Below, one piece after another: positions 1 to 9,074 of a stretch of DNA of 64,000 bases (position 1 is its first letter; each line of letters begins with the position of its first letter). The notes under the pieces are model-generated. The model was not told where the DNA came from and searched no databases. It saw only the letters and a list, made by a program, of their open reading frames with translations. The DNA lies in NCBI RefSeq assembly GCF_001571285.1, contig NZ_BCTM01000009.1, forward strand, positions 124,001 to 188,000. Direction: 5' to 3'. The stretch is from Kluyvera cryocrescens NBRC 102467 (GTDB lineage: Bacteria > Pseudomonadota > Gammaproteobacteria > Enterobacterales > Enterobacteriaceae). Position numbers and translations under genes: made by a program.

Positions 1-1243
1 TCAGCAGCTCATCAACGTTGTTTTTCAGCAGTGGGCCGACCACCAGGCTAACGCCATCCTGCTGCGCCTGTGCCAGAATCTGGTTCAGCGGCTGGGCGGA
101 AGTGTCATAAATTTTCAGCTCGGCGGATGGGTTTGCCGCTACGCTCGCGACAGCCTGTGGCTGCGCGGTGGGTGAAGGCTCTGCTGTCTCTGGTGTTGCT
201 GTGGTGTCTGATTGGGCGGTGGCCGCGGCCTGAACCGGTGCTGCGGCCGCTGGTGCCTGGACCGGTGCCTGGGTTTGTGGGGAGGTCAGATCGGTAATTT
301 CCGCCTGCGATGGGCTGATAACATCCGTGGACGCCGCTTGCGCCACCTGCTCAGGTACGGCGCTGCCGCTCACCGGTGAGATACCGTTCTTCGCCGCTTC
401 AAAGCCTTTTTGAATGGTGCGGCCAAAGACCGACGCCTGGCCGCTTAATGGCAGCAGCAGGGCGATTTTATTGACCGAAGCCGGTTTAAAGCTCTGCACG
501 TTGGCCAGCTGTGACGGCAACACTTTCGCCCCCGGGTTTTGCGGGTAGCGAGTCTGCCAGTCTTTAATCCCGGCTTTCATCATGTCGGGATCGTTGCGGT
601 TATCAAACCAGACGCGCTGCAGATCCAGCCAGCCTTGCAGGACGTTCTCATCGGCATTGATGACCAGCGCGTTTGCCTGCGCCTGAGTCATGGAGGAGAG
701 CACCTGCCAGGTGGCATCGCTGTTTTGCTGCTTTTCCGCTTGTGTCGCCAGCAGCGGAGCCTGAGCAATCAACGCCCGCAGTAGCGTCAGCGATGGTTTG
801 CCCTGCTCGGCGGAGATGGTGTCTTGCCAGAAACGCGCCTGCAGTGCGCTGTCGAAATCATCGGCTTTGAGTTTTTGCAGTAATGCCTGTGCGCCGGCAA
901 AATCTTTCTGCGCCAGCTTTACCTCAACGGCCAGCAGCGACTGCTCCTGGCGCTGTGCAGCGTTAAGCTCCTGCGGCAGCTGGTTGTACAATTCCAGCGC
1001 CTGCTGGCTCTTACCTTCTTTCAGCAGTGCACGAATGGCGAGTAATTGCCAGTTGGTCTTGCTATCATTCGAGCTTTGCTGCATCTGTTGCAGATAAAAG
1101 CCGGAGTCAGCCTGCGTCGCACCCTGAAGTTGGGCGGCACTCTGATCGGGAGCCTGGGTTCCACAGCCTGCAAAAATCAGCGCAGCCAGGATAACAGGCA
1201 GACAGCGCGCGGCTTTCATACGAGAAAATGTTGAGGGTACCAT
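1..1243 (-). CDS. lpoA: LpoA, outer-membrane lipoprotein activator of PBP1A (C-terminal part beyond window)
   Basis: The frame is open from 1243 to the left edge, so about 414 N-terminal residues are present and the C-terminus is missing. It begins MVPSTFSRMKAARCLP followed by a hydrophobic stretch and the lipobox FAGC, so the protein is a lipoprotein. The following TPR-like helical domain matches E. coli LpoA/YraM closely, as does the start of the periplasmic-binding-like domain (NKIALLLPL, GRTIQKGFEAAKN, then after a linker AELKIYDTS and VGPLLKNN). LpoA is known to stimulate the peptidoglycan synthase PBP1A from the outer membrane. An Ala/Pro/Gln/Thr-rich insertion interrupts the second domain at about residues 300-390. 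The gene is divergent from rsmI with 62 bp between the starts, as in E. coli. Confidence 0.95.
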   Translation of the reverse strand, partial: MVPSTFSRMKAARCLPVILAALIFAGCGTQAPDQSAAQLQGATQADSGFYLQQMQQSSNDSKTNWQLLAIRALLKEGKSQQALELYNQLPQELNAAQRQEQSLLAVEVKLAQKDFAGAQALLQKLKADDFDSALQARFWQDTISAEQGKPSLTLLRALIAQAPLLATQAEKQQNSDATWQVLSSMTQAQANALVINADENVLQGWLDLQRVWFDNRNDPDMMKAGIKDWQTRYPQNPGAKVLPSQLANVQSFKPASVNKIALLLPLSGQASVFGRTIQKGFEAAKNGISPVSGSAVPEQVAQAASTDVISPSQAEITDLTSPQTQAPVQAPAAAAPVQAAATAQSDTTATPETAEPSPTAQPQAVASVAANPSAELKIYDTSAQPLNQILAQAQQDGVSLVVGPLLKNNVDELL

Positions 1244-1305
1244 ACTGTATCCAGTGATATTTTTTACGCAATGCTCAATATTAAATCGGCAATACGGACT
1301 AAACA

Positions 1306-2169
1306 ATGAAACAACACGAATCGGCGGATAATACTCAAGGCCAACTCTTTATTGTACCTACTCCTATCGGAAATTTGGCTGATATTACCCAACGAGCGCT
1401 AGAAGTATTGCAAGCTGTTGATTTAATTGCGGCTGAAGACACGCGACATACCGGTTTATTGCTGCAACACTTCGCAATTAACGCCCGGATGTTTGCGCTG
1501 CACGATCACAATGAGCAACAAAAAGCACAAATGCTGGTGGATAAGCTCAAAGAGGGGCTGAACATCGCGCTGGTTTCCGATGCCGGCACGCCGCTGATAA
1601 ACGATCCTGGCTACCATTTGGTGCGCACCTGCCGTGAAGCCGGTATCCGCGTGGTTCCACTGCCGGGGCCTTGTGCAGCGATTGCCGCGCTGAGTGCCGC
1701 AGGGCTGCCGTCAGACCGTTTCTGCTACGAAGGCTTTTTGCCGGCCAAATCCAAAGGCCGCCGCGATGCGATGAAGGCAATCGAAACGGAACCGCGCACC
1801 CTGATTTTCTACGAATCTACCCACCGTCTTCTCGATAGCCTGGAGGATATGGTCGCGGTGTGGGGGGAAGCGCGCTATGTGGTGCTGGCCCGTGAGCTAA
1901 CCAAAACCTGGGAAACCATTCACGGCGCGCCGGTAGGTGAACTGCTGGCGTGGGTGAAAGAGGATGAAAACCGTCGCAAGGGTGAAATGGTGCTGATTGT
2001 CGAAGGCCATAAAGCGCAGGATGACGAACTGCCGGCCGACGCGCTGCGTACCCTGACGCTGCTGCAAAGTGAGCTACCGCTGAAGAAAGCGGCGGCGCTG
2101 GCGGCGGAAATTCACGGCGTGAAGAAAAACGCGCTGTATAAGTATGCCCTGGAGCAGCAGGGGGAGTAA
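1306..2169 (+). CDS. rsmI: RsmI, 16S rRNA (cytidine-1402-2'-O)-methyltransferase
   Basis: This 287-residue protein has the tetrapyrrole-methylase fold signatures of RsmI (YraL): [13 protein letters not shown] near the N-terminus, [20 protein letters not shown] and PLPGPCA in the SAM-binding part, then [13 protein letters not shown] and FYESTHRL. The family 2'-O-methylates C1402 in the P-site region of 16S rRNA, using S-adenosylmethionine. Length equals the usual 286-287 residues. It is divergent from lpoA and convergent with the C-S lyase gene, from which it is separated by a bidirectional terminator. Confidence 0.97.
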   Translation: MKQHESADNTQGQLFIVPTPIGNLADITQRALEVLQAVDLIAAEDTRHTGLLLQHFAINARMFALHDHNEQQKAQMLVDKLKEGLNIALVSDAGTPLINDPGYHLVRTCREAGIRVVPLPGPCAAIAALSAAGLPSDRFCYEGFLPAKSKGRRDAMKAIETEPRTLIFYESTHRLLDSLEDMVAVWGEARYVVLARELTKTWETIHGAPVGELLAWVKEDENRRKGEMVLIVEGHKAQDDELPADALRTLTLLQSELPLKKAAALAAEIHGVKKNALYKYALEQQGE

Positions 2170-2226
2170 GCAATAGGCCGAACTTGCGTGTTTCGGTTGC
2201 CCGATAACGCGCTTTGAATCGCAAAG

Positions 2227-2266
2227 AAAAAGGCAGATGGCGAAAGTTATCTGCCTTTGTTTTTTC
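2227..2266. terminator. Bidirectional intrinsic terminator
   Basis: The arms AAAGGCAGAT and ATCTGCCTTT form a hairpin with an A-rich flank on the left and GTTTTTTC on the right. It lies between the convergent rsmI (+) and the MalY-like gene (-), so it can end both transcripts. Confidence 0.8.
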
Positions 2267-2272
2267 TGGGCA

Positions 2273-3445
2273 TCAGGATTGCTTTCGCATCCTCTCTATC
2301 GCCTGTTCCAGCCAGTAGCGCTGTGTGCCAAAGTTAATGCGGATGAAACGCTCGCCATCCTGAACATAATGACTACCATCCTCAATAATGACCCCTGCAT
2401 GGTGGGCGAAATGGTTCACCACTTCCGTCGCCGTACGCCCGCTGCCGCTGACATCGATCCACGCCAGGTAAGATGACTCTGGCGTCATCATCTTCCACTC
2501 TGGAAAATGTGTTTGAATGGCGTCAGCAAGATAGTGAGCGTTGCTACGCAGATAGCCGTTGAGCGCGTCGAGCCAAGGTAGACCATGCTGATAGGCTAGC
2601 GCTATTCCCCAGACGCCAAAAATATTGGGGGAAGTAATGGAGTTTTTTTCCAGCTGCTGGCGAAAACGCTGACGTAGCTGCGCATCCGGGATGATGGCGT
2701 ACGACGTTTTGAGCCCACCCAGATTAAATGCCTTATTGGGTGAGGTCAGCAGAATCAGATTGTCCTGAGCCGCCCCACCAGCTGTCAGACAGCTGGTGAA
2801 TTCACCCGTCAGAATGTGTTCGGCATGCACTTCATCGACCACCAGAACAACGCCATAGCGCTGGCAAAGATCCGAAGCCTGGCGAATTTCGCTCAGCGTC
2901 CAGATGCGCCCGGACGGATTATGCGGAGAGCATAAAAGCCATAGCTTTGGTTTGTGGCGCTTGAGCTGATCTTCGATAAGCGCAAAGTCGAGATGATAGC
3001 GGTTATCTTCAATTTTTAGCGGATTCGCCAGTACCTGTACGCCCTGACGCTGTGTCGCCATGGCAAACGGGTCATAAACCGGCGTATTCATCATCACGCT
3101 ATCGCCAGGCTGACAGAATGCCTGCACCAGGTAGTGCAGCGTAGAAACGGTGCCGTAGGTGAGGGTTATCCAGTCGCGCTCGACGTTGACATGGTGGCGA
3201 TCGCGCTGGAAGCCGATCACGGCAGCATAAAATTCATCAAAGCTGTAGGTGTAGCCAAAGGTTCCGTGCTCCACAATCCGCTGGAAGCCATCAATGACGG
3301 CGGGCGGTGACGTGAAATCCATGTCGGCAATCCACAGTGGAATAAAATCCTGTGGCACCTCTCCGAAGCGAGAGCAGACAAATGCGTGGTCCCATTTACG
3401 GCACTTATCGCTTTTACGCTCGATGATTTTATCGAAATCGAACAT
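2273..3445 (-). CDS. MalY/PatB-family PLP-dependent C-S lyase / aminotransferase
   Basis: From ATG at 3445 the protein is 390 residues, the length of E. coli MalY. AGGAG lies 6 nt upstream of this ATG; an in-frame TTG two codons earlier sits too close to the SD. Fold type I PLP signatures are WIADMDFTSPPAV, CSPHNPSGRIW, VDEVHAEH and SPNKAFNLGGLKTSY, with the PLP-binding Lys in SPNKAF. MalY and PatB are cystathionine beta-lyases, and MalY also inhibits MalT. The active-site segment SPNKAFNLGGLK is closer to the PatB type than to E. coli MalY (SGSKSFNIPAL), so MalT inhibition should not be assumed. The gene is 13 bp downstream of a MalX-like PTS gene, so the pair mimics malXY. No malI-like repressor is adjacent. 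Confidence 0.85.
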   Translation of the reverse strand: MFDFDKIIERKSDKCRKWDHAFVCSRFGEVPQDFIPLWIADMDFTSPPAVIDGFQRIVEHGTFGYTYSFDEFYAAVIGFQRDRHHVNVERDWITLTYGTVSTLHYLVQAFCQPGDSVMMNTPVYDPFAMATQRQGVQVLANPLKIEDNRYHLDFALIEDQLKRHKPKLWLLCSPHNPSGRIWTLSEIRQASDLCQRYGVVLVVDEVHAEHILTGEFTSCLTAGGAAQDNLILLTSPNKAFNLGGLKTSYAIIPDAQLRQRFRQQLEKNSITSPNIFGVWGIALAYQHGLPWLDALNGYLRSNAHYLADAIQTHFPEWKMMTPESSYLAWIDVSGSGRTATEVVNHFAHHAGVIIEDGSHYVQDGERFIRINFGTQRYWLEQAIERMRKQS

Positions 3446-3458
3446 CTCCAACTCCTGG

Positions 3459-5030
3459 TTAAATTAAGGCTTCAATGCCGGTTTTTACGCCCTGAACCTG
3501 CGGGCCAATAATGACCTGAACACTATGCGCATCAAGGACGACCACGGAAAGTGCACCGGCCTGTTTTAGCGTTTGCTGATCGACTTTCGTCATATCCTTC
3601 ACCACCAGGCGTAAGCGGGTGATGCAGTTATCCAGTGATGTAATATTTTCCTTGCCGCCGAGAGCGTTCAAAATAAGACCGTGATCGTATTTTGACTTGC
3701 CGCGCGCTTTGGTATTTGCGGCTACTGCTTGTGATGCACCATCAGAAGAATCTTCACGACCTGGGGTTTTAATATCGTGTTTTAATATATACCAGCGGAA
3801 TACCAGGAAGTAGACCGCAAACCACACCACGCCGACGGGGAATAATAAATACCATTTAGTTGAGGTTCCTTGCATTACCCCGAAAATTAACAGGTCGAGA
3901 ATCCCACCGTCGGTATTACCAATGGTCACTCCCAATAGTGCCATCACCATTAAGGCTAAGCCTGACATGATAATATGGAATACATACAGTGCAGGGGCAA
4001 TGAAAAGGAATAAGAATTCAATAGGCTCGGAAATGCCGGTAATAACGGAAACTAACACTCCGGAAAGTAATAATCCTTTAATAATCGGTCTGTTCTCGGG
4101 TTTCGCCGTCCGATAAATAGCAAACGCCACCGCTGGCAAACCAAAAATGAAGGTTGGCATAAACCCTTGTGACAAGAAGGCAGTCACGTGTGGGCTGAAA
4201 GGCAGGCCCGCTTTCAGTTCGGCGTAGAAAATATTCAAAGCACCGGCAATTTCATGGCCGTTAACGATTTCAGTGCCGCCCGCCGGGGTGAAACGCACCA
4301 TGGCGAGCAGAATATGGTGGAGACCGAAAGGCTTGAGCAGCAGTACGCCAACGCCGTAAAGGAAGGGGCCAAAGACGCTGGTGCTCTGGATGATATGACC
4401 AATACCGGCGATACCCATGGCCACATAGGTCCACAGAAGCGGGATAGCCAGGCCGACGATCGACAGCGTCAGAGAGGTAATAATAGGAACAAAGCGGATA
4501 CCGCTGAAGAAGGCAAAGGCATCATGCAGCACGGTGTCCTGAAAGCGTTCGTGCAGGAAATAGGTGATAACACCGGCAATGATGCCGCCTAGCACCCCCA
4601 TCTCCAGAGTCTGGATACCGAGTACGACGGATTGGCCGACCTGCTTCATGGTGGCTGCATCCGCAAGCTGGTGTGTCACCGTCAGATAATAATTGATGCT
4701 CATATTCATCAGCATATAGCCGACAAACCCTGAATAAGCTCCAACAGCTTTGTTTCTTTTCGCCATCCCAAAGGGAATGGCAATCGCAAACATAACCGGT
4801 AAATAGGTAAATGCAAAGCCCCCGACGGTGGCAATAAAACCAAAGGTTAACTGCGTTAACTCACCGCCTAAAAAAGGAAAGCTTTTAATGGTGGAAGGAC
4901 TGGTAATTGAACTGCCAATACCTAATAACAAACCCATAAACGCTAATAGCGATACGGGGAACATAAATGTTTTACCCAGACTTTGAAAAAACTCCCATAC
5001 TCGCGACTTTATAGAATTTTCCTGTGTCAT
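3459..5030 (-). CDS. PTS glucose/maltose-family EIICB (MalX-like)
   Basis: At 523 residues this is a fused IIC-IIB permease of the glucose superfamily. The N-terminal about 400 residues are multi-spanning membrane with family motifs (SLGKTFMFPVSLLAFMGLLL, FGLHHILLAMVRFTPAGGTE, ISEPIEFLFLFIAP, GVTIGNTDGG). A linker follows, then a C-terminal IIB domain with the phospho-cysteine motif SLDNCITRLRL. Layout and wording parallel E. coli MalX throughout. It should import and phosphorylate a sugar using a separate IIA(Glc); no IIA domain is encoded here. It is the first gene of a leftward pair with the C-S lyase. The substrate is unknown; maltose/glucose is only a family guess. A perfect 11-bp inverted repeat lies upstream. 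Confidence 0.88.
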   Translation of the reverse strand: MTQENSIKSRVWEFFQSLGKTFMFPVSLLAFMGLLLGIGSSITSPSTIKSFPFLGGELTQLTFGFIATVGGFAFTYLPVMFAIAIPFGMAKRNKAVGAYSGFVGYMLMNMSINYYLTVTHQLADAATMKQVGQSVVLGIQTLEMGVLGGIIAGVITYFLHERFQDTVLHDAFAFFSGIRFVPIITSLTLSIVGLAIPLLWTYVAMGIAGIGHIIQSTSVFGPFLYGVGVLLLKPFGLHHILLAMVRFTPAGGTEIVNGHEIAGALNIFYAELKAGLPFSPHVTAFLSQGFMPTFIFGLPAVAFAIYRTAKPENRPIIKGLLLSGVLVSVITGISEPIEFLFLFIAPALYVFHIIMSGLALMVMALLGVTIGNTDGGILDLLIFGVMQGTSTKWYLLFPVGVVWFAVYFLVFRWYILKHDIKTPGREDSSDGASQAVAANTKARGKSKYDHGLILNALGGKENITSLDNCITRLRLVVKDMTKVDQQTLKQAGALSVVVLDAHSVQVIIGPQVQGVKTGIEALI

Positions 5031-5065
5031 GTAGAGTACTCCATTATTTCTATCAGTATAATATG

Positions 5066-5093
5066 AAGGTCATGAGAAAATACTCATGACCTT
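5066..5093. promoter_or_regulatory. Perfect 11-bp inverted repeat upstream of the MalX-like gene
   Basis: The arms AAGGTCATGAG and CTCATGACCTT are separated by 6 nt. They sit between the kbaY stop (5152) and the MalX-like start (5030). On the minus strand there is no uridine run after the hairpin, so it is a weak terminator at best. It could be a hairpin ending the aga transcript, an attenuator, or an operator for the pair downstream. Confidence 0.5.
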
Positions 5094-5151
5094 TACAAAA
5101 TGAGAGGTGGGTTGTTATTAATATTTTTATTATCTAATTAAACACTGCATA

Positions 5152-6036
<885 letters not shown>

Positions 6037-7191
6037 TTAATCCTGCCACGGGTGAATAACAACGCCCTGTACGACGCGGTTAACCGTGCCGTTGGCGGAT
6101 GGCGTATCGGGGGTATTACCGACCTTGATTGACTGCGTCAGCGCAAAGACCTGGGCGTAGGTCAGGAAGCAGAAAGCCAGCTCCATATCGTTAAAATGGC
6201 GGGCTGGTGGCAGCAGGATATGCGGGCCTGATTCGATGATGGCATCGGTGTCTGCCGCAATAGCGACGACACGTTTTGCCTGCTGGTCACGGCGCAGTTC
6301 AGCCAGCAGATCGAGATCGTACTGTCGGGTATAAGGGTGGCTGGAGATAAACACTACGATCAGCGTTTCATTATCGACCAATGATTTAGGACCATGGCGG
6401 AAACCGGTCGGCGAGTCGTAAAACGCGGCGAGCTTACCGGCCGTCAGCTCCAGAACCTTCAGCGCGGATTCACGCGCAACGCCCTGTAGGCCGCCGCTGC
6501 CGAGATAAACGATTCTTTTCCAGTTTTCTTCGCCAAATACGCCGTGGCTGAAGTCGCCCAGCGAGCTGAGAATGGCCTGGCAGCGGTCTGCGACGTCGCG
6601 GAAGGTAAGGCTGTTGATGGTGGTTGGCGCGAATACCGCCAGGCAGCTCGCCATCATGGTAGTGATACTGCTGGTCATGGCAAAGCCGCGATCGTGCGTT
6701 TCTGCTGGCATCAGCAGTGCAAAGGCGTTGTCGCAGTTGACCGCATTTTTATACAGGCTGCCTGCTTCATTGCAGGTGATCGACAGGTGGTAGCACTCGG
6801 GAACAAACTGATTGGCTAGCTCAACGGCGGCGACGCTCTCCGGGCTGTTGCCAGAACGGGCAAACGAGATTAGCAGCAGCGGATGGGCCGGATTTAGATA
6901 GTCCATCGGGTTAGTGACCAGATCGGTCGTCGGTACCGCGCTGATGTTTTTCCCGGTATGGCTGGCGAGCCAAGGGGAGATAATATCGCCGATAAAGGCC
7001 GAAGTACCGGCGCCGGTCAGCACGATTCGCAGATCTTCTTTCGCCAGCAGCGGTGTAAGAAAACCATCAATGTCAGCGCGAATCTTTTCAATGTTGGAGA
7101 GTGAACGGATCCAGCAGCTCGGCTGCTGGCGGATCTCTTCTTCTGTCCATGTACCGGTTGCAGAGAGAGCTGGGGTATAGGTTTCAGGCAT
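6037..7191 (-). CDS. agaS: AgaS, galactosamine-6-phosphate deaminase/isomerase
   Basis: This 384-residue protein has two SIS sugar-isomerase domains: LTGAGTSAFIGD (about residue 60) with SFARSGNSPESVAA, and VYLGSGGLQGVARESALKVL with SPTGFRHGPKSLV. Length and sequence match E. coli AgaS, shown to deaminate and isomerise galactosamine-6-phosphate to tagatose-6-phosphate. It heads the agaS-kbaY transcript. The 301-bp gap upstream holds AgaR-type operators, consistent with the known separate agaS promoter in E. coli. Confidence 0.96.
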   Translation of the reverse strand: MPETYTPALSATGTWTEEEIRQQPSCWIRSLSNIEKIRADIDGFLTPLLAKEDLRIVLTGAGTSAFIGDIISPWLASHTGKNISAVPTTDLVTNPMDYLNPAHPLLLISFARSGNSPESVAAVELANQFVPECYHLSITCNEAGSLYKNAVNCDNAFALLMPAETHDRGFAMTSSITTMMASCLAVFAPTTINSLTFRDVADRCQAILSSLGDFSHGVFGEENWKRIVYLGSGGLQGVARESALKVLELTAGKLAAFYDSPTGFRHGPKSLVDNETLIVVFISSHPYTRQYDLDLLAELRRDQQAKRVVAIAADTDAIIESGPHILLPPARHFNDMELAFCFLTYAQVFALTQSIKVGNTPDTPSANGTVNRVVQGVVIHPWQD

Positions 7192-7492
7192 AACTCAGTC
7201 CTTAGTCTTGTGAATTCCACATCAGACGCAGGCAAATTGTCGTTGTCTTTCGTTTCGTTTCACTTTTTCGTATATCAGTTAATTAAAATCTATAGAAAAG
7301 AAAACGAAAGTTCAATGACGAAAAATGAAATAAAACGAAATCTGTGATCGGTGAAGCGTAAGGTGTAGGTATCTAATTGATTTTTAATGAGTAGTTAAAA
7401 TAAGAAAATATTAAGTTCTTTTGTGAAAAGAAAGGAAAAGAAAGGCCTTGCGATCGACGACCGAAGGCCAAAGGGGCACACCATAAAGGGGA
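7192..7492 (-). promoter_or_regulatory. agaS promoter region with AgaR-type operators
   Basis: This 301-bp AT-rich gap contains at least three copies of the AgaR-like element TTTCGTTTYRTTT: 7245-7266 (CTTTCGTTTCGTTTCACTTT), 7295-7312 (inverted, AAAACGAAAG) and 7320-7341 (inverted, GAAATAAAACGAAAT). The same element flanks kbaZ/agaR. It fits repression of agaS-kbaY by AgaR. No tight sigma70 boxes could be fixed by eye. Confidence 0.75.
7443..7472 (-). terminator. Hairpin after agaA
   Basis: Arms GGCCTT and AAGGCC, read on the minus strand, are followed by a T-rich stretch (CTTTCTTTTCCTTTC). It lies 21-50 bp downstream of the agaA stop. It probably reduces read-through from the kbaZ-agaA transcript into agaS. 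Confidence 0.5.
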
Positions 7493-8626
7493 TTAAAGGG
7501 AGAGCCGCTGGCCCTGAACCCAGATATCTTGAATGTGTAGGCCGCCATCAAGGGCGATAATGCTGGCGCGTTTACCCACCTTCAGCGACCCGAGCTGTCC
7601 GTCGATACCTAACAAACGAGCCGGATGCAGCGATGCCATATGAATCGCCTCTGCAGGCGAAACGCCGGTAAGTTCCACCATATTACGCACGGCAGCATCC
7701 ACGGATAGCGTGCTGCCGGCCAGTCCGCCGGATGCGGTGCGTACAATCCCGCCGCGCATTTCAACCTGCTCGCCGCACAAGGTGTATTGCCCGTCCGGCA
7801 TGCCGGCGGCCTGCATGGCATCAGTTATCAGCACGACGCGTTCTTTGGCACAGCTGCAGCACAGTTTCATCGCCGCCGGATGCACGTGATGCCCGTCGGC
7901 AATGAGCTCCAGCCATGCGCGCGGGTCGGTTAATCCTGCACCGACCATTCCCGGCTCGCGGTGATGTAAACCGGTCATGCCGTTAAAGCAGTGCACCAAA
8001 CCGTCCGCTCCGGCATCAAATGCGGCGCGGGTTTGTTCCCAGGTGGCCGCACTGTGACCTAGCATCACCCGCACGTTTTGCTGCTTGAGGTGACGAATGG
8101 CTTCTACTGCCCCAGGCTTTTCTGGCGCGAGGGCGACCACGCGTAGAGTGCCTTGAGAGACCGCTATCAGCTCATCAAGTTCGCTGATATCCAGCTCGCG
8201 AAACAGCGCCGGAGGATGCGCGCCTTTATTCTGCGGCGTGAAGTAGGGGCCTTCCAGATAGCTACCCAGCACTTGTGCGCCAGGGCCACCGGCGTGGTAT
8301 CGCTTCGCAATACGTTCCAGCGCCCGGTGAATCATGTTTAAGGGGGCAGTGACGGTGGTTGGCAGCCAGCCGCCAACCCCTTCACGCGCTTTGTGTATCG
8401 CCAGCGTATCGAGCGTATCCGGTGCTTCGTCCATCACATCGACCCCCGCGCCGCCATGGACGTGGGTATCGATATAGGCAGGGCACAGCAGCTCGGCATC
8501 GCGCTGCGTGACGCCAGCGGGGATCGGTTCAATCGCCGTAATTACGCCATCGACAATGTGCAATTGATGATCGTCTCGCCAGCCCTGTTCAGTCAGCAAA
8601 CGCCTGGCGCGTAGGGTTTGCGTCAT
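7493..8626 (-). CDS. agaA: AgaA, N-acetylgalactosamine-6-phosphate deacetylase
   Basis: A full-length 377-residue amidohydrolase. Motifs are DTHVHGGAGVD (metal site), LGSYLEGPYFTPQNKGAH, MLGHSAAT, LVHCFNGMTGL and LITDAMQAAG (catalytic Asp). It is paralogous to NagA and removes acetate from GalNAc-6-phosphate. In E. coli K-12 this gene is truncated by a deletion; here it is intact, as in GalNAc-using strains. Its start overlaps the agaF stop by 4 bp (ATGA), so the two are translationally coupled. Confidence 0.96.
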   Translation of the reverse strand: MTQTLRARRLLTEQGWRDDHQLHIVDGVITAIEPIPAGVTQRDAELLCPAYIDTHVHGGAGVDVMDEAPDTLDTLAIHKAREGVGGWLPTTVTAPLNMIHRALERIAKRYHAGGPGAQVLGSYLEGPYFTPQNKGAHPPALFRELDISELDELIAVSQGTLRVVALAPEKPGAVEAIRHLKQQNVRVMLGHSAATWEQTRAAFDAGADGLVHCFNGMTGLHHREPGMVGAGLTDPRAWLELIADGHHVHPAAMKLCCSCAKERVVLITDAMQAAGMPDGQYTLCGEQVEMRGGIVRTASGGLAGSTLSVDAAVRNMVELTGVSPAEAIHMASLHPARLLGIDGQLGSLKVGKRASIIALDGGLHIQDIWVQGQRLSL

Positions 8627-9057
8627 ATGCCTTCCTCGACCGGTGCCTCGTCGCGACAGCGCCCGAGCTCGTCAACCAGGCTAGTGAGGCCGCGATGTCC
8701 GCACTCCAGCGCCTGCAAACGGAATGCTTCACTGCTGAGCCCATCGCGTTCCATTACCATCTCCAGTAACAGCTGAAGGTTGGTGCCGGTGATGACTTCG
8801 CGCCCCGGCTGTTGCATCGCCAGCGTCGAGGACACGCGGAACGGTGTACCGCCGAGCAGGTCGGTCAGGAAGATGATACCTTCCGCACCGTCCAGCTGAG
8901 CTACCGCTTCTTCAAGCTGCGCGGTGAGGCGTGCGGTACTTGAGGTTTCAGGAAAATCGATCGCCGCAAACTGTGACTGCTCGCCGAGGATCTGCTTCAT
9001 CGCTTTTTCCATACCGCTGGCAAACCCGCCGTGTCCCGTCAAAATAATACCTAACAT
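8623..9057 (-). CDS. agaF: AgaF, PTS mannose-family EIIA, N-acetylgalactosamine
   Basis: From ATG at 9057 (MLGIILTGHGGFASG) the protein is 144 residues. A possible in-frame start at 9069 would put the GAGGT ribosome site inside the gene, so 9057 is preferred. His9 in LTGHGG is the expected phosphorylation site, and FLTDLLGGTPF is the family second motif. It passes phosphate to AgaV for GalNAc uptake. The locus is intact, whereas agaE/agaF sequences are lost in E. coli K-12. Confidence 0.95.
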   Translation of the reverse strand: MLGIILTGHGGFASGMEKAMKQILGEQSQFAAIDFPETSSTARLTAQLEEAVAQLDGAEGIIFLTDLLGGTPFRVSSTLAMQQPGREVITGTNLQLLLEMVMERDGLSSEAFRLQALECGHRGLTSLVDELGRCRDEAPVEEGI

Positions 9058-9074
9058 TTCAGACCTCATTTGCT

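Noticed and set aside
70-1234. Plus-strand frames of 60-100 codons (for example 70-297, 798-1097)
   Set aside because: They lie antisense to lpoA, whose frame is open throughout and matches a known protein.
1817-2224. 135-codon minus-strand frame across rsmI
   Set aside because: Antisense shadow of a conserved gene, Arg/Pro/His-rich and without recognisable domain.
4188-4592. 134-codon plus-strand frame
   Set aside because: Antisense to the MalX-like PTS gene; charged, repetitive composition typical of a reverse frame of membrane protein codons.
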